Part shown: positions 1 to 13,200 of the stretch, in pieces
Layout: each line of letters starts with the position of its first letter
How positions within the stretch are numbered: position 1 is the first letter of the stretch
From: Amyelois transitella
Lineage: Eukaryota > Arthropoda > Insecta > Lepidoptera > Pyralidae
Direction of reading: 5' to 3'
Assembly: GCF_032362555.1 (NCBI RefSeq)
Contig: NC_083527.1
Coordinates: 7,192,001-7,256,000 of the forward strand
Length of the DNA stretch: 64,000 nucleotides
Translations under genes and position numbers: made by a program
Notes under the pieces: model-generated
Told to the model about the DNA's origin: nothing
Seen by the model: the letters and a program-made list of their open reading frames with translations, nothing else
Database searches by the model: none

Positions 1-950
1 AAAATTGATAATGGATCATGGCTACCTTATACAGCAATAAAAACACAAAACACGGACGATAATGTGGAGTGAATTTTTTTTTTAGGTAGGTACCTTTATG
101 TATAAGTTTGTATGTCTACTAATACATAATAAATGTTTGCAACATCCGAAAGGGTAAATATGAAGATCTGGTATAGGTGCATAGTATAAATTTAAGACCT
201 TGTTGTACTCATATTATGCAAATAAAAGTTTGAATTTGAATTTCATTTGTTTTTTAGATCACAGAATCGAACAAGCCTGGACCAGAGACTTCGCTTGCGC
301 GTAAATTTTAGCCATGCTTGTATATGTACTGCTAACGTTTCCTTCTAAGATATTATAAATGCGAAAGTTTGCAAGGATGTGTGTTTGTTTGTCTTACACG
401 CTTAATCTACTGGATGGATTTTGATGAAAAAAGGTTATAATATAACCTGAAATAAATAGTTATTTTTATCCCGGAATTCTTACGGGAACACAGCCTTAGG
501 GCGCAACTACTATAAAAACTATGATTTTAATTTTATTTTTTAATATTCACGTAAAAAGTTAACTTAAGCAGTAAAAGTTGCAACATAAATACCAGCAAGT
601 AAAAAAATTAACAGAAAAAAGAGATGAACGGAGGAAGCTCCACTTAACTCCATTGACAAGAGTTAGCTCTTAAATTTAAGAAGAATATTTCACTCCAAAA
701 ATTAACAATTAAATAACAATCTCTGTTTAGAATTTCGCGGTCAAAACTAGTTCTTTCTTTGTGGTCATAGTGAAAACTGTTAATGTATATCGTTAAACAC
801 AAGCACATTGACATGATGACAGTAACGCATAAAAAAAACACTCACAAAACGTGTTTTATCATCAACGTAAATTTCCCGAACACAATAGAAAATCTATTAA
901 CCCATCAACAAAGTAACCGCTGACTAGGGTTGTCACTGTCAGTCCGGACA
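1..950. other. AT-rich non-coding DNA with a worn Helitron-like segment
   Basis: Positions about 352-525 resemble family D (ATTATAAATGCGAAAGTTTG, then TTTTTATCCCGGAATTC). The segment near 225-245 has TTTGAATTTGAATTTC, a LINE-tail-like microsatellite. No gene was seen. Confidence 0.5.
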
Positions 951-1078
951 AAGATGCTTGAAGAGAGTAATGAATGCGAATGAAGCGGAAAAAGTATGCA
1001 GGGATCGTAGCTAGTGTAAAAATGTAGGTTCTTTATACCCCTCTGGGAAAGAGGCGTGATTTTATGTTAGCATATGTA
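951..1078 (+). mobile_element. Family C LINE 3' end fragment
   Basis: Matches the GAAGCG...GTATGCAG...GATCGT block and ends CTCTGGGAAAGAGGCGTG followed by a short ATG-rich tail. Confidence 0.7.
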
Positions 1079-1109
1079 TAAGGCCTTGACTCTTTTTCGG
1101 AATTATGAA

Positions 1110-1379
1110 CATACATACATATATACATACATATGGTCACGTCTATATCCCTTGCGGGGTAGACACAGCCAACAGTCTTGAAAAGACCGAATGGCCACGA
1201 TCAAGCTATTTGGCTTTATGATAGAATTGAGATTCAAATAGTGACAGGTTGCTAGCCCATCGCCTAAAAAAGGATCCCAAGTTTATAAGCCTATCCCTTA
1301 ATCGCCTTTTACGACATCCATGGAAAAGAGATGGAGTGGTCCTATTCTTTTTTGTATTGGTGCCGAGAACCACACGGCA
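1110..1379 (-). mobile_element. Family B element, near full length
   Basis: It starts with the (ACAT)n tail and GGTCACGTCTATATCCCTTG and ends with the complement of GTGCCG. There are two small differences in the head. Confidence 0.85.
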
Positions 1380-1783
1380 ATTATGTACATTAGTTTGAAT
1401 GCCAAGCGATGCTCTTACGGCAAGGACATAAATCGTGAGGAAAGCTACACATTTAAGCAAGTCGATGTCTAACGATACAAAGGATTTAACATTCTCAACA
1501 ATGCATATTGTCCGAGCTTTTTATTACTCAAGCGACTCTCAAGTTTAGCTAATTTGAACACTACTAGGCCTCACACCCTGTCCGTCATGGCGACCTGACA
1601 ACCCTACCGCCAAAGAACCACAAAGTAGTAGAATTAGTTTCACCTACATCAGCACAGCACAATGCTTTAATGGTAACCAGTGTCAGTACAATGGTTTGTG
1701 GGTATATACTTGTAAAGAAATGAACAGCGTGAGAATTAGCACAGTGGGAAAAAAATTAGAATAAGTTCATGGTGACATATCAT

Positions 1784-2041
1784 GTGCCGTGTGGTTCCCG
1801 GCATCAATAAAAAAAAAGAATAGGACCACTCCATCTCGTTCCCACGGATGTCCTAAAAGTCGACTATGGGATACGCTTATAAACTTGGGATTCTTCTTTT
1901 AAGCGACGGGCTAGCAACCTGTCACTATTTGAATCTCAATTCTATCAAAAAGCTAAACAGCTGAACATGGCCTATCAGTCCTTACAAGACTGTTGGCTCT
2001 GTCTACCCCGCAAGGGATATAGACGTGATTGTATGTATGTA
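1784..2041 (+). mobile_element. Family B element, near full length
   Basis: It runs from GTGCCGTGTGGTTCCCGGC through GCTAGCAACCTGTCAC and CTACCCCGCAAGGGATATAG to a GTATGTATG tail. Confidence 0.88.
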
Positions 2042-2618
2042 ACATATCATGGAATCGAAAAGAAATGACTGCTGATGAGCAAACAAAAATCAAGTGAAGA
2101 AAACAGTTAACGTTTCAACAAAAATTAAAAACCAAAGTGATAATCATCATATTGTATTTTAAGATCTGTGATTTAAAGACAAGAACACAGTTAAAGTTCC
2201 ACATATACAAAATAAAGACAAATCTATGCATTCACATAATTTTGATAACAAATTAAATAGTACCGAAGCAAGAATTAACTAAATGACAGATGTAAATTAT
2301 ATAGAAGAGGAAATACCCGAAGTTAGAACTAGTATTAACGAAAAAATGCTCTAATCTCACAATCTAAATTAATGTAGATAAGATAAGACAACCAACTAGA
2401 AACAAAACAGTTTAAAATAATGTAATATCAGATTGAACACATCACAACATTACAAACACATTGGACAGTGGAACCCACGCGTTATAAAAACATTTGTGAG
2501 ATCACACTCATTTCGTAATAGAGGCGAATATAATTAAACGTACCTACGACAAAAGATTTGGAACTTAAGGTCACTATATTATTGTTATAAAATTTAGCTT
2601 ACATTATGCTGTTCTTGT

Positions 2619-2875
2619 ACATATACATATGGTCACGTCTATATCCCTTGCGGGGTAGACAGAGCCAACAGTCTTGAAAAGACTGAATGGCCACGTTCAG
2701 CTATTTGGCTTAACGATAGAATTGAAAATCAAAATAGTGACAGGTTGCTAGCCCATCGCCTAAAAAGAATCCCAAGTTTGTAAGCCTATCCCTTAGTTGC
2801 CTTTTACGACATCCATGGGAAAGAGATGGAGTGGTCCTATTCTTTTTTGTATTGGTGCCGGGAGCCACAAGGCAC
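2619..2875 (-). mobile_element. Family B element, near full length
   Basis: Same order of blocks as the other minus copies. A family A SINE remnant follows about 30 bases to the right. Confidence 0.87.
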
Positions 2876-2904
2876 TGTTCTTGTAGCTAAATAATTAAAA
2901 ATTT

Positions 2905-3085
2905 ACGGGACAAATTACACAGATTGAGTTAGCCTCGAAGTAAGTTCGAAACCTAACCTAACCTAACGATACTATATTTTATAAAATGTTTATATAGATA
3001 AACATCAAGACCCAGGCCAATCGGTGAAAGTTTGTTTCTCATCATGCCCTGGCCGGGATTCGAACCCCGAACCTCCGGTAGCTAA
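2905..3085 (-). mobile_element. Family A tRNA-headed SINE, head truncated
   Basis: The minus strand has the B box of a tRNA-like head (GGGTTCGAATCCC, here mutated), then the GGGCATGATGAGAAA and ACTTACTTCGAGGCTAACTC blocks and a GGACAAATTACAC end. The A box is lost. Confidence 0.75.
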
Positions 3086-3439
3086 GGAAGAACATGGTTT
3101 GTGCCAGCTGCTTCTCTTCCCGTGCATATAGTAAAAGTCAATCAAGGGAAAGGCTTATAAAGTTGGGATTCTTCTTTTTGGCAAAGAAAGCAAATTGTCA
3201 CTATTTGAATCCAAATTCCATCATTAAGACATAGAGCTGAACGTAGTCTTACAGTCTTATCAAGACTGTTGATTCTATCTACTACATATGGGATAAAAAC
3301 GTGATTATATGAACAACTCGAGAATTTGAACGTGAACCAATGGTAGTCCCAGGCTGGCAGTCAGCCAACAAACTACGAATCAATTATAAGTTCAATAGTT
3401 CTTCATTACTACCTGTTGTACCCTTGGCGTCTCTGTTAG

Positions 3440-3690
3440 GTCGGCTTTAAGGGAATGCTTACATGTTTTGGTCATGTGGAGAGGATGAATGGAAGCAGGT
3501 CTTCAGGATGTTTGAATGGGGACGTTGGAGTGGGAAGACCTAGACGAACGTATGTACCTTGATCAAATCGTAGACGTCCTGGCTAAAGGTCCGGTCGAGA
3601 GCGCCCGAAACCGACGACGTTGCATGCAGAGAGTTATGAATGTGAATGAAGCGAAAGAAGTATGCAGTGATCGAGTCAATACACAAATGA
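3440..3690 (+). mobile_element. Family C, C-terminal part of an RTE-like LINE ORF
   Basis: The encoded order GRRRTYLDQI-like (here DERMYLDQIVDVL), RNRRRCMQRVMNVNEAKEVC matches the LINE C-terminus that recurs through the window. It is frameshifted and broken. Confidence 0.75.
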
Positions 3691-3749
3691 AATTTCATTC
3701 TTTATCATTTACAAATACTGATCTTTATTCTGAAACGAGACTATACTAT

Positions 3750-4028
3750 CTAACATACATATACACATACATATAGTCACGTTTTTATCCCTTGTGGGGA
3801 AGACAGAGCCAAAAGTCTTAAAAAGACTGATAGGCCACGTTCAGCTATTTGGCTTAATGATAGAATTGAGATTTAAATATGTATGTAGTGTCAGGTTGAT
3901 ATTGCATCGCCTAAAAAAAGAATCCTGAGTTTGTTAACCTATACTTTAGTCGCCTTTTACGACATCCATGGGAAACACATGGAGTGATTCTACTCTTTTT
4001 TGTATTGGTGCCGGGAACCACACGGCAC
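3750..4028 (-). mobile_element. Family B element, near full length
   Basis: An (ACAT)n tail on the left and CGGCAC at the right end. It contains a small ATGTATGT insertion in the middle. Confidence 0.85.
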
Positions 4029-4373
4029 TAGTGTATTCTAAGTCATTTCTAACACTATTACTGACTAGATTAACTTTCAATCGAACCGACAGCTTACTAT
4101 AATGGCTTTATACAGCTTAGATAATGAACGCACCTATCAAGAGGCTAGATGATAAATTAAATTCAGACACCGTCTCAAGTCAATTAAGCAACAACTACAT
4201 CATCAGCGGATATTGATAAATTTCTCATTTTACGGCAACTTCCGTTGCGGAAGATAATCAAATTAAAAACTGATGACTATAATTAATGTTAACAATCATT
4301 ACTTAGTAATGATTGTGCTTGGTTGAGAGGTAGTAAAGATTTAATCTTATTTTATAAGCTTTTAGGTTTAATT

Positions 4374-5335
4374 CAGCTGAATATCAGTCTTTTTAAGACT
4401 GTTGGCTCTGTCTTAACCGCAAGGAATATAGAGGTGATCATCATGTATGTATGTATGTTTTTTTCTTTTTACCGAGGCCAAACGCCCGTCTAGGACGTAT
4501 GTATGTTTATATATTCTTCTTCCTGGCATTAGTCATCTCTCTGGGGAGCGCCATTAACCATGATTGATTGATTTATTCATCATATATTTGTCCCTCATAT
4601 ATTGATTTGGTAAGTTAATAATTCCTTTTCAGTCTTGCCCTAAAATTCTAAAGTCGTAGACACACCGAAACGAACAGACACCAGGAAATATCAGGTTGTA
4701 TACGCTGCTCACGCAAATATCAGCCGTCATACGACGGAACTTTCTTTGTTTTCAAACACATTAATAAATAATATATACGGGTCAAATTACTAGCCTCGAG
4801 GTAAGTTCGAGACTTGTGTTACGAGATACTAACTCAACGACACTAAATACGATAATAATTTCATACTCCATCGATCCGAATCTGAACAAAGAACCTTCAA
4901 ACCATAGTCAAGTGTGAATTACACGAAATACCTGTCTAGGTGGAAGGTCAACGACACCAGCTGTTGCATCCTGCTGAGAATCGACCCGCTTTATCTCGGT
5001 CAGAACACCCCCTTAATTGGGTCGGAAATGTGTATATTTAAACTTTACGTCACCTGTTAGCAATCTATATAATTTAATAGTGCCGTATGGTTCCCGGCGC
5101 TAATTAAAAAAAATAGTTCCACTCCATCTCGTTCCCATGGATGTCGTAAAAGACGACTAAGAGATAGGGTTATAAACTTGGGATTCTTCATTTGGGCGAC
5201 GGGCTAGCAACCTGTCACTATATGCATCTCAATTCTATCATTAATCCAAACAGCTGAACTTGGCCTATCAGTCTTTTTAAGACTTTTGGCTCTGTCTACC
5301 CCGCAAGGGATTTAGACGTGATATATGTATGTATT
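4374..5335. repeat. B and A fragments, then a full B element (5080-5335, +)
   Basis: 4374-4457 is a 3' piece of family B with an ATGTATGTATG tail. 4770-4860 is a 3' piece of family A in minus orientation. 5080-5335 is a nearly complete + strand B element. The remainder is unremarkable. Confidence 0.72.
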
Positions 5336-7146
5336 AATCGTTAAGGCATTCTGCCCACCTAAAATGACACGCGCTACGCCATTTTATCGCGCGAAGAACA
5401 ATTGCTGTTCCGGCTTTTTATAATATCCCTATAGAGGGTCAAGGAGACAATATTAAACAAACCATTATGTCGACATGGGGGGGTAGAGTGACGTCATCAC
5501 CACCCGTCATCGCTCACTTGGAACCACGATTGTTTGTTTATAGGGAGACGAACGATGATCGATCAAACTCCTTTGCGTTACGGAGAATTGACGCGATGAT
5601 AGGAAAAGTATAGTATCGTTGAGTTATTATTTCGTAACACAAGTTTGGAACTTACTGCCGATACTCTTTTGGAGAAGTTTTGTTTTTGTTTTTATTTAAA
5701 TCCTTTTTGTTAGCTGACCTCTTACTAATTTTTACGCTGGCAACATTAGGAGATAGAACAGTGAGTCTGTGGTACGAGGTAAGACCTTATAAGATGTGTT
5801 TTTAAGAAGTCCAATAAAATAAGAAGATTTACGATATAATTCCGCACTGTTTTAATTTCATTCCCACATATATATAATTATATATATATTGCAAACTAAA
5901 ATTGCAAATTCTGCCAGCTATATATTTGGCACAGAGATATAGTAGTCCGTCAACAGTAACATTATTCTTTTGAAAATTCTAAGAAATTTAAATTACAGCA
6001 TTTAATTTAATACTAATTGTGTGTAATAGTAGCTGTGCCTTAAATTAAGCATTTAAGGCACAGCTAGTGTGTAGTAATAAAGCGACGAAAAGATTGACCT
6101 GACTTTTAACAGTTTCAAAACAAATATTTTTCAAGAGCTATTTAGATTACAGATTAATAACTTTAATATTATCGTAAACATATATATCGCTAGCACTTCT
6201 AGACACATTCGTATGAAGTATACTCAGAGGAATGAACAAAATGACATACTTACCTACTCTGAAAGATCAATCACATACATATAGTCACGTCTGCATCCCT
6301 TGAGGGGTAGACAGAGCCAAATTCAGCTGTATGTAAAGCTATATTCATATCACTCGTAAAACAAAATCGAAATACCGATTCTAAATATGATCAAAAAGAA
6401 ACTAACCTATAAACCAAAACACGCTAATAAAGTTTCCTAGCTATCATTAAATATAACGATCTATCCCGTTGAAATAAAGCTCAGATTAGATCAGACATGA
6501 CTAGTAAGCACCTGAACAATACCAATAATTCTAAAAGGCATAAAGCTCAATTTGCCTTGAACTTTAGTAGGAAAACCAACCAACCGCTGTATTACGTCGC
6601 GGCATGCAATCTCCTGTGGGGTAAAACTGGGAGGGCAGTTAGGGTTGCCAGCCAAAAGCCGGACAGTTATAATTATAAGATACGTGCCCGACCAAAATTA
6701 AAAGCAAGGAGGAAGATAGAAATCTAATCAACCTTTTAATTTTAACTGCACATTTACAACTTTTCGATTTACGAAAAATTTCATTCCTTCGAGAAAGTCA
6801 CTAAATACGTAACGTATTGATAATTAGTCCAGTTTAAAAAGAAAACATTCAACAACGCTTGGTGTCCGGCTTTTGTGTTCAAACTCGCAGGTCTGTCCGG
6901 CCTTTACGCATGGCGACCTAGCAACCCTAGGAGTGACGAAAAGGTGGCAACCCTAGGAGTGACGAAAGTGGGTACGAGGGTAAATGGAAATCCTGCCTGT
7001 AAATAAGGCGTAGTTTCTGGAACGATAATAAATACGAAACAGTGCCTTATGATTAATTAGACAATTCGAATGATTTAGGACACGCTAAATATGTTCTTTC
7101 GTTACTGTTACTAGTTAAGTTCCGTGCGGTTCCGGGCACTTTATAA
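5336..7146. other. Gene-free stretch with a perfect short hairpin
   Basis: No supported gene. 5605-5665 carries a fragment of family A (GTATCGTTGAGTTATTAT). 6031-6065 is a 15-bp perfect inverted repeat with a 5-base loop. 6272-6325 is a 5' piece of minus-strand family B. A 76-codon open frame at 6497-6727 has no recognisable features. Confidence 0.5.
6031..6065. repeat. Perfect 15-bp inverted repeat
   Basis: AGCTGTGCCTTAAAT, loop TAAGC, then its exact complement. Similar GTGTGTA-rich sequences flank both sides, which may be an insertion footprint. Confidence 0.85.
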
Positions 7147-7352
7147 TCCTACTAATATTATAAATGCGAAAGTTTGTGAGTATGTCCGTATGGATGTTTG
7201 TTACTCATTCACGCAAAAACTACGGAACCGATTACGATGAAATTTGGTATGTGGGTAGCTGAAGACCCAGAATAACACATAGACTATTTATCCCAGAGTT
7301 CCCGCGGGATTGTTACGGTTTCCATGCGGACGAAGTCGCGGGCGGCCTCTAG
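7147..7352 (+). mobile_element. Family D Helitron-like element, complete
   Basis: It begins TCCTACTAATATTATAAATG after an A and ends GGCGGCCTCTAG before a T, the Helitron insertion signature (A^T, 5' TC, 3' CTRR). It is short and non-coding. A partial B element follows at once (7370-7520). Confidence 0.87.
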
Positions 7353-7844
7353 TAGTTCAATAAACTTGGGATTCTTCTTATAGATAGGCGATCGATAAGC
7401 TAGCAACAAGTCACTATTTCAAATTTCAATTCCATCATAAAGCCATACAGCTGAAGGTGGTCTTTCAGTCTTTTTGAATCTGTTGTCTACCCTGTAGGGG
7501 AAAAAGGCTTGATATACTCCTGAAAATATTGACAGTATTAACAGGAGTTACTTACGTGAGTATATTATTTGGTGTTTCAAACTTAAACAGCAAAACGAAT
7601 GATGTTTCTTTACCTGTAACAAACAAAAAAAAAACAAATTAGTCAAACATTCTTTTCTTTTTTCAACAACAACAAAGAACTCTAAAAATAGAATACAGTC
7701 ACTTTCGGTGTCTTTCTTGTTTGAGTTAAAGAAAATCGTGACTGATCTATAAAAGAGTAACTTTAAACGATTTGATTGGACAAAAATTTCGCGTAAATAT
7801 TATTCATTGTTACGAGTAACAATTTAAGATGAGGGAAACAGGTT

Positions 7845-8365
7845 TTTACATGAAGCGACCCATCCAACCTCCGCAACCTTTACAGGGGAACCTATTTGGA
7901 GGATTAGGATGAAATGCGAATAGCGGACCTTAGGCCCCGAGGCTTTATGATAGAGGGTGCAACTGGGAACAGGCCAGGATGAGAGATGGAGAGAGAAGAA
8001 TGAGAGATGGAACGAGAGAAGGATGAGGATGAGGATGAAATCTGAGGAGTTCGTGCAAGAACTGCTAATTATGTCCATGATCCTAGATTGTAATTAAAGA
8101 CTAAGATTTAAACAGATTTTACACAGACACTCCGTTCTCACCTATACATTAGTTTGAATACTAACCGATGGTCTTACGGTGAGGGAAAACATTATGAGGA
8201 AACCTGCATTCAGGCAACTGGATGTGTAAGTTCCAGAGATCAGATGGGAGTCGTTTGTGTAAAAACCTGACTCACCCAATCCAGGATCCATTATCAAAGG
8301 CATACCCCGGGCTCCACTCCAGAGAGGTGAGGATGCAACCGGGACCAAAGCCAGAAGGAAGAAGA
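7845..8365. mobile_element. Family F SINE pieces in both orientations
   Basis: 7845-7900 is a minus-strand F fragment. 8139-8365 is a + strand F body (ACATTAGTTTGAATACTAAC to CTCCACTCCAGAGAGGTGAG) without its tRNA head. A GGATGAGGATGA simple repeat lies between them. Confidence 0.65.
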
Positions 8366-8473
8366 TATCGATCTAACCTCTGTGATCTAACCCATATCTG
8401 ATCACGGTAAGGGCTTCAATAGACGAATGTGCCAATACCCCTCGCCTAGATCAACAACTAGTTTGATTTAGAA

Positions 8474-8747
8474 CTAGCTGTGCCCGAGACTTCGTCCGGG
8501 TGGAATAGTTATTTTGGGCATCATTGAAGCTCACAAGGATTAATAATTTACCCCGTTTTTTTTTTCAGATTTTCCATTATTTCTTTGCTCCTTATAGTTG
8601 CAGCGTAATGTTATATAGCCTTAAGCCTTCCTCGATAAATGGTCTATTCAACGCAAAAAAAATTTATCAATTTGAACCAGTTGTTCCTGAGATTAGCGCG
8701 TTCAAACAAACAAACAAACTGTTCAGCTTTATAATATTAAGTATAGA
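8474..8747 (-). mobile_element. Family D2 Helitron-like element
   Basis: On the minus strand it begins TCTATAC (with an extra base) and ends GGGCACAGCTAG, again between A and T. The 92-codon frame across it is repeat sequence. Confidence 0.8.
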
Positions 8748-8749
8748 TT

Positions 8750-10005
8750 TGACCTGGCGTACAACTCAATCCAGCCACCGTTGCGTCACAACAAGACGAT
8801 AAACCCGAACGTAAACACGCCGGTGTAAACACATATCAGAATAGCTTTACTATTTCTGATACCTCACTGCTCTTGGTTATTTTTGGTTGTTGCTTCAATG
8901 CACTGAACTAATTAAAAAGTATTAAAATTTCAACATGGGAGTCGTAACGACGTAATTCAAAGCTGTTCTCTGAATAAGATATAACCATACGTAGACCTGA
9001 ACTTATTAAAAAGTATTAACTTTTTAACATGGTAGAATTAACGTCTTGTCTTAAAGCTTTTCTTGTCTGAGTTTGAAATCGACAATGTAGAAGTACTTAC
9101 ACAGAAAAAGGGCACGATTTCCCAATGATAAAATGATTTATACTTTTTCTGTTACAAGAATGTCTAATAAAAGATATATAAGAACAATTATTAGTTCATC
9201 AAAGAAATTCTTAAAAGCGTTGCTGCTGTTAATAGTAAAAAAATTGAAAATGTCCAGCTTTATGACCAATTTTTTTAACATTTAGTCCCACATCCAAAAA
9301 TACAACAAGAAATAACTAAAGAAGGGAATGACTAAATAAAAATTAAATTTAAAGACGTTAGAAATAATAGACCACTAGTCAATGTTAAGGTTATCGCGCT
9401 GATAAACTCCGTGTACTAACTCAACGATGCGTCAGCGTCAGCTCTGTGTGATAATAGTCTGTTGACCCTTATAGTGGCTGTATTATTAGATGCTATTACT
9501 TCACAATCGATCTACATTGCTCCTAATTGTATCGCTGGATAGATCTTGTGTGTGTGATGTTGTGATGAAATCTTTTCTGAACATATAATTAAAGTTGTTC
9601 CCCATGAAATGATCATAGTTTAAACAGACAACGTCAACCTGAATAAATATAATTTAAAAAAGTACCTAATATTTAACCCGTAAGAAAATAAAGATGTTTA
9701 AACATAATCAAGGAAAAGCTCACATATATATATAATTATATATACTATTGCCTTTGTCTTCCACCTAAGGGATTTAAATGTGATTACATGTATGTACCTA
9801 TGCATTTTTTTTTGTCAAAACAAATTTTTCTCCTTCTCTGAAAGAAGACTAGACATTTTCCACACTATCGTTCTTGAATAACACCACTGGATGTCTAATG
9901 TCAGCGTAAACCATTTGATGGCTTCAGTCATATTTTCACTGAGCCATTTCTAAATTTCAAACATACATTTGTGGACAGACAAGAAAACGTTCACCCTTAT
10001 CAAGA
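8750..10005. other. AT-rich DNA, nothing recognised
   Basis: No gene, no complete repeat. A short TTAAAAAGTATTAA-type sequence occurs twice (about 8914 and 9007). 9722-9750 is an AT-rich palindrome. Confidence 0.5.
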
Positions 10006-10266
10006 ACATACATACATATAATCACATCTATATCCCTTGCGGGGTAGACAGAGCCAACAGTCTTGAAAATACTGATAGGCCATGTTAAGCTGTTTGTCTT
10101 ACTGATAGAATTGAGATTCAAATAAAGTGACAGGTTGGTAGCCCGTCGCCTGAAAGAATCCCAAGTTTATAAGCCTATACCTTAGTCGCCTTTTACGACA
10201 TCCATGGAAAAGAGATGCGAGTGATCCTATTCCTTTTTCTATTAATGCCGGAAACCACACGGCACT
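10006..10266 (-). mobile_element. Family B element, near full length
   Basis: ACATACATATAATCACATCT on the left, ACCACACGGCAC at the right end. Confidence 0.86.
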
Positions 10267-13200
10267 GTTTGAATCATGAATGGTGCTCATTGAATAAACA
10301 GACAAACACCCGAAGCTTCCAATAAAACTGAGATAAGAGTAGTACAGTACACAGTAGCCGCCTCTATTATTACTAATGAATCACACGCACTGGACTAGAT
10401 AGCTTCATTGTAATCAGATACATTGTTATACTATACAACACGCGACTATCCCATTGATCAGACATTCGTGACTTTACAAGATAGTTGCAAAATGATTCGA
10501 CCAAAGATTCCCATCTTATTGGCCCAAATACCTGGTTTGCAGTTATTGATACGATAGAAATCACACCGAAAAAGTTTTATTTTAGACTATACCATGTATA
10601 CGATCAGCCAATTTTCATGCTCTTTCCATTCTCTCGTTAATTTTCAATGGTACTACCGGTTATATTTTTTGCTTTAAAAGATCGAGTGCAGCTACAGACA
10701 TCATTAGAACTTTTCAACATGGAAAAACTTACAAGCTTTTACACTGCCTTGAAGCCAACCCGCTTTTAAATTTTATTGATGAATTCGTTGTCCGAACAAA
10801 CGATTCTATTCTTTTCAGCAGTGAATTACAAATGACAATTCAATCACTCTTATTCTTCAAATAATACATCCAGCCACAAACTAATAGAATAATGAAGAAA
10901 CTAAACGCATTGCTCATAATGCCAGTTTATAGCTAACACCTAATCAGAAACCACGATTGCTAGAAACAGTTAAACGTGCGGCCTTCGCTGAACTTTGTAT
11001 GAGACCATAACGATGAAGTCATCCAGCTAAATGGAGTATTAATTAAATGGAACGATAAGTCGATGAGTGTGCTCAAGGAGATGGAGCAAATCAAACAATT
11101 AGGTATAATGAAATTGTGGATATACTTCTGCGAATGTTCTAAAAACAAACGCACCAACACCGAACATGTGGTCGATTTTCCTCACAAAATTTTCAAAGGT
11201 TAGGAATATTAATGAAAAATTATAATACCCAATGAACTTGTTACACCATACTCATAACTACCACAATGTTGACATTGGAAAGTGGACCAAAAAGTTTTAG
11301 AGTAATAAATTGTCAAAATGTATAACAATTTCTAAAAAATTGCGTGATAAGGGCAGTGCAATAGGGTTTCTTTAATTTAGTCTAGGCATAATCGTAATCA
11401 TAATTGAAAGGGTAAACTTTTAACCTCCAGGATATCTAATTACATTAAGGATAAGCATATGCACTGACGATATTATGACCAAGAAACAGAACACATTTAT
11501 GTCTTTCTAAAGGGAAACAAGCAATAATTTTCCGAAACGGGAACGATTTACAAGCGCAAAAGTCTACGAACTTTATCCGGGCAATCGGGAAAAGGTCGTG
11601 GGCGCACGTCCTCATTCACAATGACATAAGTCGAGTTACACGATCGTAAAATTATCTGGAGCGAGGCAATAAAGACGTTATGCTGGGGCACGAATGACAG
11701 CATTTCGCCGCGATTATTATCCATTAATATAGTCATGGTGATGTTGTTCACAAGAAATTGGAATATGGACCTCGTCATGAAGAAATAGAAGTAGAATACA
11801 TTATCTTAGTCATAGTAGAAAGATAAACTCTTTATTGCAGCACAATAAAACACCCTATGTGGTAGCGATAAGTATGCTATCGCTAATGCAATCTCTTCCA
11901 GTCATCCTTAGGGTGGAAGGAAACTAAAGAAATGCGACTAGCGCAGTGTGAATATTAATTGAAGAAGTAGTATTTATATAGACAATAAAAATAAATTATA
12001 CATCGACGAACAAATAGTTTTACGACTCAGATAATCAAATAATAAGAGAGATTCCAATTTAAGTGCTCATAAATGAAATAATAAAATGTTTTCCGCTAAT
12101 AAGGCATAAAACATACAATAACTGTTGGAAGCGCATAGGGCCCACTGCTATTATTAGTCTGGAAGTTATAACTGCGATTGTGGATTCGATAAAGGAGGCA
12201 CGGAGTGAGCAATAAAATCTTCATATCGGTAAATGCCGACAAAGGTTCAATGAACTATGACTTAAGTCTTAAGAATATGCACATGAATGAAAATGAAATA
12301 AAGGAAGTATGCAGCGATAACGGAATGTGGAACGATGTGGTATTTCCAACTACTTGAAAATGATGAGACAATAATGTTTTTAAGAGAGCATTCTAAAAAA
12401 AGAAAACTAAGTAAAGAATTAGACATAACTTACAAACTTCGCTTTTTAATACAAAAGCTAACTAAACAGAATTATCAAAGCTTAGATTGATATGAGATGA
12501 TATAATAACCGTTGGCAAAACATCAACGTATTTAACAGAAACAGACATATTTATCAGTTCTTTTTCAGTCCCGCATCTGCTAACCCTACATCAAGTGGTC
12601 GAAATTAGAAACGGTTAGAACAAAATGCTTTATCAGCCATTTTTATCGACCAGATGTTTAGCCGCAGGGCCGGTTAAAAATACCGTCGTGGTACAGTGGT
12701 GATGTCAGATTGAACAGGGCATTCTTGTGATGGACCAAATTGATGCAATCAAATATTTCAAGACTGAGTGGAGATCTCTGGCAGCTTCAAGGCTGGGGAT
12801 TCTGATCAAGATGTTGGCCGGTTGAAAATTAATTTTAAATGGAACAAACCATAAATTAAACATTTCTTTTTCATATTTTACTATTAAACAACTCGCAATT
12901 TATACTCCGATTTGTACAATTTTAGAGACGACATTGGTAACAATTGCTAGTTAACAATTTTTGTCACTGGGTCAGTTGAAGGTCTAAGTGCTTTCTCTTT
13001 TTCAAACCACCATTCATGCTGTGGCAACATCACTAATGTCACACACTAACTGTCAATCATAGCGAAAGAAAATGACACGCTCAGCAACGAAGAGTCTGAA
13101 TCGCGATTACAAGATTACACGGATTGGAGCTTAAATACAACCGACTCAACAAAGTCGGAGCCGCGGTTCCCTATGGCATCAGGCATCACACCTAGCTTGG

